In this document: positions 45,649 through 54,952 of the stretch, piece by piece
Layout: the number at the start of each line of letters is the position of its first letter
Numbering within the stretch: the first letter of the stretch is position 1
Notes under the pieces: model-generated
The model's input: only the letters and a program-made list of their open reading frames with translations
Databases searched by the model: none
What the model was told of the DNA's origin: nothing
NCBI RefSeq assembly: GCF_028369135.1
Contig: NZ_JAPWHW010000011.1
Span: 62,001 to 126,000 of the forward strand
Direction: 5' to 3'
DNA: 64,000 nt
DNA from: Roseovarius sp. ZX-A-9
GTDB lineage: Bacteria > Pseudomonadota > Alphaproteobacteria > Rhodobacterales > Rhodobacteraceae
Position numbers and translations under genes: made by a program

Positions 45649-46044
45649 CTAATTCATGAGCGCCTTAACGATCAACGATGAGGCCGCCAATAGATAGATT
45701 GCATCACCTTTCACAGCATAGACTTCATTTTTACCTGGACTGCGCAACCCTCTGCGATCCCAGTCTTGGATCACCACCACATCATTCTTGCTGAACTGAT
45801 GGCCGACTTTTTGCCGGTGGTTGTTTGACACATATTTCTGCACATTGGGTGCCGATTTTTTCACCACAACCACTTTCTTCGTCTGCGCGCTTGGTTGCTG
45901 CTTTTGCACGACAACCTTTTTGACTGTGCTCTGCTCTTGTACAATCTGACCTTTGAAATTTCGGGTGCGTGTGTCCGCAAATGCAGCTCCCGAGACAACA
46001 GATAATGTAAGTGTTGCGGCGATAAGTCCTGATAGACGGGTCAT
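45649..46044 (-). CDS. RcnB-like secreted protein
   Basis: The 131-residue protein has a signal peptide (LIAATLTLSVVSGAAFA), a Lys/Gln/Val-rich linker (VKKVVVQKQQPSAQTKKVVVV) and a C-terminal segment (VVVIQDWDRRGLRSPGKNEVYAVKGDAIYLLAASSLIVKALM). The last matches the RcnB family, whose E. coli member is a periplasmic protein needed for nickel/cobalt homeostasis. A metal role here is only inferred, and many relatives have no known function. It is alone on the minus strand. Confidence 0.75.
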   Translation of the reverse strand: MTRLSGLIAATLTLSVVSGAAFADTRTRNFKGQIVQEQSTVKKVVVQKQQPSAQTKKVVVVKKSAPNVQKYVSNNHRQKVGHQFSKNDVVVIQDWDRRGLRSPGKNEVYAVKGDAIYLLAASSLIVKALMN

Positions 46045-46432
46045 AAGTGATCCTTTCGTTGCGCAATCTCATGAATTGCCTGCGGTTTCATTTCAAAGCC
46101 AGAAGCGGCGTCTCTATGAGTTACAGTTAGACCCTTTTCTTCCGGAACGTTTGTCAGCGCACCTCCCCGTTTGTCACCAACTGTCGCAAAGCCCCCGCCT
46201 GATATACCTTACGACAATTGAGTTCGGAAATCAGCTGATTGCGACCATTCTGTGCGCGCCGAGGTTAGGCTAATCGTGGTGCGACAACGCCATAGTATAA
46301 CCCTCTTCAATGACGCTGCTGAGCGTCAGGTTGCTCGATCAGTTTAGTACGGCCCTAACCAGCCATTCACCGAGCGGTAGAAATGCTGCGGTCGCAGTTC
46401 GCAGTGCGGACATTCGCGCAGTCACGCTCCAA
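46045..46432. other. Gap with degenerate repeat copy C
   Basis: This 388-bp gap carries no gene I can support. It includes the degenerate repeat copy at 46349-46420 and presumably the promoter of the RcnB-like gene. Confidence 0.4.
46349..46420. repeat. Degenerate dispersed repeat, copy C
   Basis: ACGGCCCTAACCAGCCATT, later CTGCGGTCGCAG and CGGACATTCGCGCA, line up in order with copy A at 55327-55395 (ACGGCCCATACCAGCCATT, CGCTGCGATGCAG, CGGACTTTCGC). The order and spacing are kept while intervening bases differ. Confidence 0.6.
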
Positions 46433-47458
46433 CTAAATGCTTACAGATGACCGTAGAGCTTCGATCAAGCGTCGAAATTCCACGTTATCAGAGGCACCTT
46501 TCCAGAAGTTTGCGAAACGGCAGACAACCTGAAGGTTGCCTGGTGCATAATGCCCACTACTGTCGATACGATCCAAAGAAGCGAACATCGCAGGATCGCC
46601 GTTGACCTCATCCAGGTCCAGCGGAAGGTTTGTTAATTCGCAGGAATACTCCTGTGAACCCATTAGTTCCATGATGTAGTCCTGAAGAGCTGCTGCTGAC
46701 GGGAATCCAAGGTCCTTCTTCTTCACTACACGCTCAACCGTCTGACCATTTGCTGAATTGGTGGTTGCAACGGCGGTACGGGCCATGCGTTCAGCGGCAT
46801 CTGCCGCTTCGAACAGCTCCAAAGCTCGCTGGTACGCAATCTTGTCTGCCTGCGACCCATACTTGATCGGTGCATGCCCTTTCTTGGCGGTTTCGCTTCG
46901 ATTTTCCCAAAGTGGAGTATCGTGCCATTGGCTTAGGTCATCTCCGGCAATCAGTGCCAATGTATAGTCTCGGTACAAAGGACTGAGAGACTGTAGCGTA
47001 GCCTCAGTAGACAAGAAGTCTTTCGCCTTGGGGTGTAGTTCGTTCCACCGCAGTGGAACGCCCTTCTTTGACCTGTTTGACCATGGCTCACAGAGCTTAT
47101 GGCAAGTTACGACGTCACGCCCTCGCTCAATGGGTTCTTTCTTAGTTTCGAAAGTAGGTGCGACACTGCGAGAGGCCGTCCACCAAAGTTCGTCTCCGTC
47201 CTTGTGAACCCAAATATCGCCTACAGTTTCAGCAACGGTAGTCATCAAGTTGAACCAGCGAGAAGCTGTTGCCTTGGTCGGTTTTTTTCCTGCCGCAGTG
47301 GTGTCTTTGGCCATTCGGGTAGCAACATAACCCTCGCGGTCATTCGCTTCCCAATATCTTTGGGCGTCAATGGCGTTCATAGTCGCGACTGTTCCACGCT
47401 CCCGACAAGTTGGCCATTCGTAGTTTTGCCGGCCGAAATTTGCTACGTAGACTTTCAT
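46433..47458 (-). CDS. HNH-like endonuclease candidate 1, with unknown N-terminal domain
   Basis: The 341-residue protein ends in an HNH-like module: CELTNLPL near 273, SLDRIDSSGHYAPGNLQVVC near 294-313 and NFWKGASDNVEFRRLI. The N-terminal 230 residues contain GDIWVHKDGDELWWTASRS and CHKLCEPWSNRSKKGVPLRW. These may form a small beta barrel of the kind used to bind nucleic acid or modified bases, but I do not recognise the family. Gene 2 at 47696-48631 has the same C-terminal signature after a different N-terminus. In an island with other nucleases it is a likely defence enzyme. Confidence 0.6.
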   Translation of the reverse strand: MKVYVANFGRQNYEWPTCRERGTVATMNAIDAQRYWEANDREGYVATRMAKDTTAAGKKPTKATASRWFNLMTTVAETVGDIWVHKDGDELWWTASRSVAPTFETKKEPIERGRDVVTCHKLCEPWSNRSKKGVPLRWNELHPKAKDFLSTEATLQSLSPLYRDYTLALIAGDDLSQWHDTPLWENRSETAKKGHAPIKYGSQADKIAYQRALELFEAADAAERMARTAVATTNSANGQTVERVVKKKDLGFPSAAALQDYIMELMGSQEYSCELTNLPLDLDEVNGDPAMFASLDRIDSSGHYAPGNLQVVCRFANFWKGASDNVEFRRLIEALRSSVSI

Positions 47459-47695
47459 TTCGATTCATCTCGCTCCATCGATATTACTGCCCCATTCTTG
47501 CTGACACGGACAGCCGCTGCGAGAAGAATCTCCCAAAAAACGAAGATATGTCATACTCATTATGGTACGCTCATATTTGCTTAGCAGGAACAGCCCAAAG
47601 CTGCCGTCAGAAGATCCGGTTTTGCTGCAGTGCAACTGCCTTGAACCAGACATTTGCACCACGTTGCACAAGAACTTTGTTAAACGTGAAAAAAC

Positions 47696-48631
47696 TTATG
47701 ACATCATCGAAGCCGCAGCACGCTGCATCAAGCAACGGAAGTCCGCGTCTGGCATGTTGCTTTTTGCAAAATTAACCCACTTGCAGACCAACTGAACGTT
47801 TTCTTTGCTGTACTCCCGGTTGTCACTATCGATCCTGTCCGGCGATGGCTTACAGTGGCCCTCTGTTTCAAATGGGAGACCTGTGATCGCACATTTGTGA
47901 CCTTGCTCCTCTCCAAGACGTTTTATCAAAGCATCTATGTCGCAACTGTCTGCCAGTGACTTTGCCTCTAGGATTCGTTTAACGGCGCGGTTTTCCTCGG
48001 ACTGCGTATTATAGCGCACTCCCGCCGCGATCATCTGATACGCTTTCGCAAGTTCGTCTTCTCGAGAAAGAACCTTTGCAACTTGTCCGGCGCGAAGCCC
48101 ATTCTTGACAACGAGATAGAGCAGTGAGTCCAACTGCCAGAGCGTCACGCCCACCTCACGAGATAGACCTAACAAAACTTCGTTTACTGCCGCATATGTA
48201 TGGCCCTTGGTTTTTCCTTCTTTCGGCCAGAGTTGCAGATCTCTAAGTGCATTTTCTGAGACCGAATTCCAAACACCATAGCCATCCACCAAGACAATAA
48301 GCAACCCTGATGCGACAGCGGGTCCCACGCCCAGAATATTTGGCCCAGTAGCGTAATTGAACCGTTCAACAACGTCTGTGTCGCTGGCCAATATTCTAAG
48401 CATCTCCCGGAGCGTACCCATGTCTGCAACTGTTTTGCCTCCCTGACGATGGATGCCAGTCCAGTGTTTGTTGACTGAGAATTTTAGGAACTCGCGATAC
48501 TGGTCGGCGGTCACTTTTTCCGGGTCAAGTAAGATCGGACGCCATGTGTCTATTACGTGGTCGGAATCGCTTTTAAACTTAATATATTCTGGGTCACGTT
48601 TCAGCTCGGTAAGAATTTCGATAGGAGTCAT
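47696..48631 (-). CDS. HNH-like endonuclease candidate 2, with different N-terminal domain
   Basis: The 311-residue protein ends in CAITGLPFETEGHCKPSPDRIDS, ENVQLVCKWVNFAKSNMPDADFRCLM, clearly related to the end of the upstream HNH-like protein. The shared frame is C-x-x-T-x-L-P, DRID, N-x-Q-x-V-C, N-F-x-K and D-x-x-F-R-x-L. The N-terminal 240 residues are mostly helical (GVGPAVASGLLIVLVDGYGVWNSVSENALRDL recalls a helix-hairpin-helix start), with no family I can name. It lies 237 bp upstream of the other, on the same strand. Confidence 0.6.
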   Translation of the reverse strand: MTPIEILTELKRDPEYIKFKSDSDHVIDTWRPILLDPEKVTADQYREFLKFSVNKHWTGIHRQGGKTVADMGTLREMLRILASDTDVVERFNYATGPNILGVGPAVASGLLIVLVDGYGVWNSVSENALRDLQLWPKEGKTKGHTYAAVNEVLLGLSREVGVTLWQLDSLLYLVVKNGLRAGQVAKVLSREDELAKAYQMIAAGVRYNTQSEENRAVKRILEAKSLADSCDIDALIKRLGEEQGHKCAITGLPFETEGHCKPSPDRIDSDNREYSKENVQLVCKWVNFAKSNMPDADFRCLMQRAAASMMS

Positions 48632-48859
48632 CAGAATCTCGCTCTTGATCGCAGGTTATTCCGTTGCCAAACACTAAAATCGATTGAGTTCAATGGGTCA
48701 ACTGGCCCGAGCCGGACTTTCGTCGTGTCATCCGCAGCCGCGCTCCAGCTTCCTGGAACCAGTCATTAATCAAAGGCGCAGCAATCTGGTGGACAACGGA
48801 ATGGCTACGTGACTTCTTACCCGTCAATTATGCCCATCTAACCTTGAAATGAGACTGAA

Positions 48860-49375
48860 ATGCCGGATACTGACCAACCCATCACTTTTGACCAGATGAA
48901 AGGTACTATCGGTTCACTCGTGTTTCTTTGGTCGGGTATTGAACAATCTCTTACTGAAGCAATTGAAATTCTTCACGCAGAGAGGAAGCTAAAATCGGTT
49001 CATGGCATATCTAGATCCATCGATGTGTGGTCGCTGGCAGTCAAGCCAACGGATAATATCAGTACACTTCGGGCAGTCCTATGCGATCGCTTAGTCAAAA
49101 TGCTCAGGGAAGCGCTCGTGATTAGAAATCTTGTTTGTCACGGGCTGATTAGCATAACTGCGCAACTTCATATCGATGCCCCCGAAGCACATCTCAAAGT
49201 GCGGCTTGGCGAAGATACGCGTCTCCTGACTTGGTCTCAACTTGATGAAATGTTTAGTTGGATGTCTAGGAGTAGATGGCTCATCAGAGATTTGACCGAG
49301 GCCGCCATGGAAAATGACGCTCAGCGAGCCAATGATCGACTGCTCAGTTGGGAGAAATTCCCCGAACAACAGTAA
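48860..49375 (+). CDS. HEPN-motif protein candidate
   Basis: The 171-residue all-helical protein carries RNLVCHG, a match to the R-x4-H motif of HEPN ribonucleases, at Arg89 and His94. The N-terminal half has WSGIEQSLTEAIEILHAERK and the C-terminal half two more helices. HEPN proteins are RNases in toxin-antitoxin and abortive-infection systems, but the short motif alone gives moderate support. It is divergent from the HNH-like pair across 228 bp, and no nucleotidyltransferase partner is adjacent. Confidence 0.55.
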   Translation: MPDTDQPITFDQMKGTIGSLVFLWSGIEQSLTEAIEILHAERKLKSVHGISRSIDVWSLAVKPTDNISTLRAVLCDRLVKMLREALVIRNLVCHGLISITAQLHIDAPEAHLKVRLGEDTRLLTWSQLDEMFSWMSRSRWLIRDLTEAAMENDAQRANDRLLSWEKFPEQQ

Positions 49376-49598
49376 CGGCCCATGCCGGTCGCTCACCCCC
49401 CAGTCGGTCACCGCGGAGCAGTTTCTCTGAAGCGGTCGTTCGAGCCGACATGCAGCATCGGTCAGCAACTGTTGGTCGGTCACGCGAACTTTTCTGACGA
49501 TCGCGGCTGCAACGTGACTTGCATCAAATCAAGAAAAAGTTTGCCCCAGTCTAATCTCTGCGTCTACGCTTGGTCATTCGATTCCGAGGGGTCCGACC

Positions 49599-50549
49599 AT
49601 GAAGCTTTCTGAAAATGCGCTTTCCAAGATTTCAGCACCTTCGTCCCTCCTGAAAACCGACGCAGACATCGACCGTATTCAAAAGAACGCGAACGACAGA
49701 AAACGCGTGATCTACTGGATCGGCTTTCTCGACGGCGCCCTTTCATCGAACAGGATCGAGCCCGGTGAGGAGGCGGCAATACTCGCCGAAGCGGATAAGT
49801 TCGTAGAGTTTTTCGACGATCCAGACGCATTAGACTTGGCTGAGGACATCCGGGCGCGATGCTTCTCGGGCCAAAATGATCTGATGGCGGCGCTCGAAGA
49901 CGTGATTGCAGACAAGCGGAATGAAATCCAAGCTGAAGCTCCGTATAGCGAGCGGGACGAAGTGAACGAGTTCCTCGGATTTTGCGCTGGCGTCGTCTGT
50001 GACGGACTGATCCTCCTAAAAGAAGCGGACGCCATCCTCGCAAGGATCAGAGCCAGCGATACGCTGACCTCCTCCCCTGTGTATCGCGACCTTTGGCGTG
50101 CGACCGAGGCCGCGATGGCGGATAGTGTGCTCAGCGATGATGAGGCGGAAGAGATCCGGCAATGGATCGCATTGCTGGTAGGCGACGGTTACGTGGACAC
50201 AGGTGTTCCGAACATCGGCACCACCGCCCAGCTGGACGAGCCGGTTTCCGACCCGGCGCTGATCGAGTTTGAAGATAAGTGTTTTGTGCTGACCGGGCCC
50301 ATGAGGATGGGCACCCGCAGCTTCATCATAAAGGAGATCGAGCGCTGCGGTGGGGAGGTGGGTAAAACCGTCGTGCGCCGCACGGACTACGTCGTCGTGT
50401 CCTCGAACGCTTCAAAAAACTGGCGCGCGACGCATTTTGGGACGAAGATTGAGCGCGCGAAAGAGCTGATTGTTGAAGGCTACAAGCTGCGGTTCGTCGC
50501 GGAGCACGCGTTGGAAAAGGCAATTAAGTCGTGCGGGCGAGGGAAGTGA
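49599..50549 (+). CDS. BRCT-domain protein with helical repeats
   Basis: The 316-residue protein has three related helical units, near 38-70 (FLDGALSSNRIEPGEEAAILAEAD...), 125-150 (FLGFCAGVVCDGLILLKEAD) and 165-198 (WRATEAAMADSVLSDDEAEEI). They are reminiscent of TerB/EF-hand-like repeats. The C-terminal BRCT domain is at about 225-309: CFVLTGPMRMGTRSFIIKEIERCGGEV, TDYVVVSS and TKIERAKEL. BRCT domains bind DNA ends or phosphopeptides; bacterial ones are mostly in NAD-dependent DNA ligase, so a free-standing one suggests a DNA-repair or defence role. GAGGGG precedes the ATG. It is convergent with the gene below. Confidence 0.75.
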   Translation: MKLSENALSKISAPSSLLKTDADIDRIQKNANDRKRVIYWIGFLDGALSSNRIEPGEEAAILAEADKFVEFFDDPDALDLAEDIRARCFSGQNDLMAALEDVIADKRNEIQAEAPYSERDEVNEFLGFCAGVVCDGLILLKEADAILARIRASDTLTSSPVYRDLWRATEAAMADSVLSDDEAEEIRQWIALLVGDGYVDTGVPNIGTTAQLDEPVSDPALIEFEDKCFVLTGPMRMGTRSFIIKEIERCGGEVGKTVVRRTDYVVVSSNASKNWRATHFGTKIERAKELIVEGYKLRFVAEHALEKAIKSCGRGK

Positions 50550-50702
50550 TTGCCGTTTTCGTGACGGGAAATACCGGCTTTCTTTCAGAGTTACCGAGAC
50601 GGTCGCAATCCGTTCTTCCGGTAGGGAGCGCGATCGGCCCAAAGCCGACCCTGGAGAAGGCCACTGAGTTCTGCAGGTGCAGCCAGCTAAGATGACATTT
50701 GA

Positions 50703-51389
50703 TCACTCGGATCCGCGTTTTCGCGTACGGCGTCGACTGCGGGGAGCCGTTTCTGCGTCGGAGACAGAAATTAGTGCGGCTGAACCATAGTGCATTTCTT
50801 CAACCATTGACTGAAGGTCCACCTCGTTTTCGGCGTAGAGGTCTCGATCCCCCGTGCGGCAAACGAAAAAATCATAATAGAAGTCTTCTGTACGTTGGGT
50901 TTTTAGGCGCGTCAGAGAGTTATTGCCTGCCTCTATCACGCTGCGGGCGCTTAGAATTTTTGTGTCCTGCTCACCGTAGGCGAAAACAAAAGAGCTATCG
51001 CTATTTGACAGCATTGTCTGGCACTGCCCAAGAAGACGTGGTTTGGAGTCTACAGAGAGGCCAAATTTCTTATTCTTGTTAATCTTGGCCTGCGCTTGAA
51101 ATCCTTTCTGCACATACACGCCTCTAAAATCCATGGTTACACTTACAAACAAATCGGCACCTGTTGCGGTTTCTTGTCCAGACTGCTTGTCGCTTACATG
51201 GGTCGCTACGCTCCACACCAAGCCGCCGTCTGAGAAGCCGTCCAACCGTTCATCCAGAAGGGTAACAAACTTCTCTGTGTACCGTTCCTCCCTACCAGTT
51301 ACTTTAACCAGCTTTTTTCTGACATCTCTATCAACGTTTGCTACCAGGTCAGCAGCAGTTCGCATTGCATCATCAAATTCTTTGAGCAT
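50703..51389 (-). CDS. PD-(D/E)XK-like protein candidate
   Basis: The 228-residue protein has an arrangement of acidic and basic residues that fits a restriction-endonuclease-type core: a helix with E38-E40, GADLFVSV with D79, and QAQAKI with Q100-x-K102 on the next strand. The rest includes QCQTMLSNSDSSFVFAYGE and a basic C-terminus (RSRRRTRKRGSE). I infer a nuclease fold from these motifs only. The QxK variant is common in defence nucleases. It may belong with the GGCT-like and TrlF-type genes to its right, which are on the same strand. Confidence 0.5.
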   Translation of the reverse strand: MLKEFDDAMRTAADLVANVDRDVRKKLVKVTGREERYTEKFVTLLDERLDGFSDGGLVWSVATHVSDKQSGQETATGADLFVSVTMDFRGVYVQKGFQAQAKINKNKKFGLSVDSKPRLLGQCQTMLSNSDSSFVFAYGEQDTKILSARSVIEAGNNSLTRLKTQRTEDFYYDFFVCRTGDRDLYAENEVDLQSMVEEMHYGSAALISVSDAETAPRSRRRTRKRGSE

Positions 51390-51531
51390 CTATAAACTTT
51401 CCAGCAAGGTCGCCGTAGCCTCTCAAGTCAATCTCTACAAGGAGCTCATAGGCAACATTAAGCTTGGCAGTCAATGTTGCCTTCAAGCGCACTCACCGTG
51501 AACATTGGAACGAAAGCCCTCGCAGCGTCCA

Positions 51532-52098
51532 TCAATCCCAACCGAGTTCTTCGACAATCCGGGCGCGGTACGAAGTTGCAATCTGCCTCGGTGCTTTGCG
51601 AACGTACTCTTCGGCCCGCCTCGCAAAGTCTCCTTCGAGCTTGCCGAGGTGAGAGATGACATCATCAATTGATGGATAGTCTTTGTTTTTATTCGAAGCT
51701 GGTGATTTGGGAGGAAGACCAGTCCAGACGACACCCGCAAAGCCGCGTTTTTTAGCCCACGCCTGAACCAGTTCTGCGCCATGGTGACCGGATGTTTCAG
51801 TACTAGTACAAAAAGCGGCGTGTCGTTCGCTCGGGAGGCCTTCGCGCTTGGCGAGTGCTTGGCGCGCTTCATTCAGCGAACTGCATGATAGAGTAGTCCA
51901 GAGTGTCGGACATGGAGTTCCTTGCTCGCAGACGACAAGTGTTATGCGGTCATCGTTTGATCTTCGGGCGAATTCGAGTCGCAGGACTGGTCCGTCTTCT
52001 CGCCATTTTTGCGCAACAGGTAAGCTGCCGGGCTCCCAGATCAACGATCCCCAGCCCAGACAAGCAAACCCGCCAATACTTTCATTTGAACTCTTCAT
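51532..52098 (-). CDS. GGCT-like (gamma-glutamylcyclotransferase-fold) protein
   Basis: The 188-residue protein begins with a small domain containing CLGWGSLIWEPGSLPV, a variant of the YGSL-type anion-binding loop of GGCT/AIG2-like proteins. LRLEFARRSNDDRITLVV follows. The helical end contains EEYVRKAPRQIATSYRARIVEELGW. Activity is unknown; GGCT-fold proteins cyclise gamma-glutamyl compounds, but family members outside the core often have other roles. The ATG at 52096-52098 is preferred over the upstream start at 52158, since the domain begins here. Confidence 0.6.
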   Translation of the reverse strand: MKSSNESIGGFACLGWGSLIWEPGSLPVAQKWREDGPVLRLEFARRSNDDRITLVVCEQGTPCPTLWTTLSCSSLNEARQALAKREGLPSERHAAFCTSTETSGHHGAELVQAWAKKRGFAGVVWTGLPPKSPASNKNKDYPSIDDVISHLGKLEGDFARRAEEYVRKAPRQIATSYRARIVEELGWD

Positions 52099-52306
52099 TA
52101 TACTACTCACGGATGTTTCGGATAAGATTCGATAACGCAAGTCTTCTGTCGTGGACATCAGGCATGGTAAAAGACTCGCCCAGATTTACATCGTCTTTCT
52201 TCCAAAGTGAAATTAAGTTGTTAACTCGAACGCTCGTCCTATTTCTGGCGTTCTGCGGCACGTCAGAAACCCAAACAAGGGCACTTCCAGTTTGAGAAAG
52301 TTCTTA

Positions 52307-54952
52307 TCAAACGGCACGTGCTTTCCAGATCTGATAAATTGCTTTGCGCCGTTCGAAGGCTTCAGGGCCGCCTTCCATAATGGAGATAACGCTCGCCTGA
52401 CAGGCCTTGTCGTCAATATTGCCGACCGATATAACGATTTCCTCATCACTGGCGCTGCACGTGGTGATGGCCTCCGCATCCCCCAGCACCGGGAAGTTCG
52501 CGTTATGGGTTGCGAAGATAAATTGCTGGTTGGGCTTGAGCTTTCGAAGGAGCTTCACCACTTCTTCATAAACGGTCTGGCTATCGAGATCATCTTCCGG
52601 CTGGTCGATAAGCAAGAGGTCATTCCCCTCTTGGCTTAGCAGGAAGAGCATCATGGCAGAAGCGCGCTGGCCGAGAGAATGTGATGATAGCGCTTTGCCG
52701 TGGTACGTCACGGAGTAGCTGTTAGGCACCTGATAACCCGTAAATGCGTACAGATTTGCCATGAAGAGCTTCTTGAATTCTTCCGACTTTGACTTCGCAA
52801 ACTCAGAGGCCTTGTCGAGGTCTTTGAAAATCTCTCCAAAATCTGTGTAAGCTCCCGCCAGGGAATCGTAATATTCCTTGCGAAGGTTGTTGCCGCGAAG
52901 CAAACCATCAATGTGGTTTTTGAAGGCGCTGCGGTCCCCCTTAAACTCCACCTCCACCCTAAGCGACCCTTGCGATGCATTGATGGTCTTCATCGCCGCC
53001 GCGGTGAGTTTGAACTCATCATGCCAAGCGTCGTTCAGCGAAGACAGGGCCGTCAGAACTGTGTCAAGCTTGGACCTCTCCTTGCTGGTGCGCTTGCCAA
53101 GTTCGTCGATCTGCGCCTCGAGGTCCTGCTTGCGCTGCGTGAGCTTGATGTAGGCATCGGGCTGAACTGAGGTAACGCCCTGTTCGTGGAGAGCCTTGAC
53201 CAAATTCCGCTCGATCTCTGCGAATTCTTCCTTCAGGCCATCGCGAACGCCTTCAAGCTCTCGGCGCAGCTCATCCAAATCGCCAGACTTCGACTTGATC
53301 GTGGCAGCAAGGGCCTTAGCCGCTACAACGGTTTCTTTCAGTTCCTCTAACTTGGTCGAATAGCGCTTGAAGAAGTCGGCGTTGTGATCGGAATCATGGG
53401 CTTCGATCAGCTTGAAATCTTCCTCGGCCTGAATCGATGCATCATCAATTGCCTTATGCCAGCCTTGCGCCGCCTCGTTGACGCTCTCGCAGTAAGTCAG
53501 ATCTTCGCTATAGGCCAGTTGCTTCTCAAGCTTGTCCTTGATGTTGTGCTTGTCGAAATGCTCAAGATTGAACTTTACGTCTCTGAGTTCATCCTCCAAG
53601 GCCTGTTTGTCGTCAACATCGCTGCGGACCGAATTGAAAATATCTATCGCCGCTTTCAGCTCTCCCGAGCGTTCTGCAATTTGTTGACGGACAGTTTTCA
53701 GGCTATCGCCCATAAGCTTCTCGACGAGGTCGTGCCCAAAGCCTTTTCCAGCGGCCGACAGATCTTTTTGACCAAAATATAGCGGCTTGGCGACGATGGT
53801 TTCCCTTATTGAGACGCCGGGACGCATCTTTCCATCGACGTAGACGTTAGGCGACTGTCCCCAGATACGGCTGATCTCAAACTGTCCGCCATGCCGGTCA
53901 GTAGCCTCGACAATCACCTTGCCGCCGCTTTTGAGGAGGTGGGGCAAGAGATTGTTCTTGTACTCCTTGTCCTGCGCCTTATCCCCGAAGGGTATATCGA
54001 GCGCATAGCGCACGCTCTCCAAGATCGATGATTTGCCGCTGCCCTGAATGCCTATCAGGCAATTCAAGTGCGGGGAGAAGGTAACGCGCCTACCATCTAG
54101 CAAACCACCCTCAAAGCGAATGGCATTGATATGAGAATGGGTAACCGGAGGCACCTCTGCCGAGACGCGGAAACTATGATCGGTCAGGGCGAATTTGACG
54201 GCATCAAAACTAAGATCGCCAACTTTGAGATAGATTTTCTGGCCTTTGCCAATGTCCTCGATTGCTTTTGCGTCGGAACCTTCGACCTCTGCGGGATAGT
54301 GCTCACGCCACCAGCCCTTTACCTTGGTGCGACATACGGCATCAGGTTTATCGTGCGTCCGCACCTTCTGAAAACCAAGGGCGTACCGTTGGACCAAGGG
54401 CTCTTTAGCAAGCTCCCCCATCCGCCCCCCACCTATTTCCTTCCATAGGCCGCTATTGGCCTCCACATGTGCGAAAATAATGAAGAAGTCGCGATTATAG
54501 CCTTCAAGTTTCTTCAACGTTTCAACAAGATCATCGTTGCTGCGACCATTTTCCTTCTCGTATTGCGCAGGAACCCTGCCAGAAAAGGCAACACCCAAGA
54601 ATTGGTTGATGTAATCCTGACCATCGGCCAGCCACGCATCGGAGAATACGATAAGCGTATGTACACCGTTCGCGCCATCCTTAACCGATAGTTCCACGCC
54701 GGGAAGCACGCCGATCGCGGACTTGCGTGCCCGTTTGCGCAGGGCCTTGAACTCATCAAGGTCGAATTTGTTATGGTTGGTGACAACAGCGAGCCGTGTC
54801 CCGACGGTTTCGAGCGCATCAATGTAATTGGCGATGAAGCGATCTCCATCGCCATCATAGCGAAATTCCTTATCGGCCCGCGTGTGCAAGTGAAAGTCTG
54901 CCCTCACCCATTGCGCCCCGTGTTCGAATAGTTTTTGTAGTGCCTCGCTCAA
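52307..54952 (-). CDS. TrlF-type PHP-domain / SMC-like ATPase
   Basis: The protein (about 881 residues from a TTG start at 54950-54952) starts with a PHP phosphoesterase domain: ADFHLHTRAD, TNHNKFD, GVELSV and FAHVEANSG. An SMC/RecF-like ATPase follows, with Walker A GIQGSGKS at about 301-308, a long coiled-coil middle (around 430-680) and a C-terminal LGQRAS signature region, LLLIDQPEDDLDSQ Walker B and ATHN. This is the architecture of the TrlF family, found in defence loci. The AGGGG before the TTG supports the start; the frame extends to 55084 but the extension is unlike the family. It probably senses and degrades nucleic acid or nucleotides. Confidence 0.85.
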   Translation of the reverse strand: MSEALQKLFEHGAQWVRADFHLHTRADKEFRYDGDGDRFIANYIDALETVGTRLAVVTNHNKFDLDEFKALRKRARKSAIGVLPGVELSVKDGANGVHTLIVFSDAWLADGQDYINQFLGVAFSGRVPAQYEKENGRSNDDLVETLKKLEGYNRDFFIIFAHVEANSGLWKEIGGGRMGELAKEPLVQRYALGFQKVRTHDKPDAVCRTKVKGWWREHYPAEVEGSDAKAIEDIGKGQKIYLKVGDLSFDAVKFALTDHSFRVSAEVPPVTHSHINAIRFEGGLLDGRRVTFSPHLNCLIGIQGSGKSSILESVRYALDIPFGDKAQDKEYKNNLLPHLLKSGGKVIVEATDRHGGQFEISRIWGQSPNVYVDGKMRPGVSIRETIVAKPLYFGQKDLSAAGKGFGHDLVEKLMGDSLKTVRQQIAERSGELKAAIDIFNSVRSDVDDKQALEDELRDVKFNLEHFDKHNIKDKLEKQLAYSEDLTYCESVNEAAQGWHKAIDDASIQAEEDFKLIEAHDSDHNADFFKRYSTKLEELKETVVAAKALAATIKSKSGDLDELRRELEGVRDGLKEEFAEIERNLVKALHEQGVTSVQPDAYIKLTQRKQDLEAQIDELGKRTSKERSKLDTVLTALSSLNDAWHDEFKLTAAAMKTINASQGSLRVEVEFKGDRSAFKNHIDGLLRGNNLRKEYYDSLAGAYTDFGEIFKDLDKASEFAKSKSEEFKKLFMANLYAFTGYQVPNSYSVTYHGKALSSHSLGQRASAMMLFLLSQEGNDLLLIDQPEDDLDSQTVYEEVVKLLRKLKPNQQFIFATHNANFPVLGDAEAITTCSASDEEIVISVGNIDDKACQASVISIMEGGPEAFERRKAIYQIWKARAV

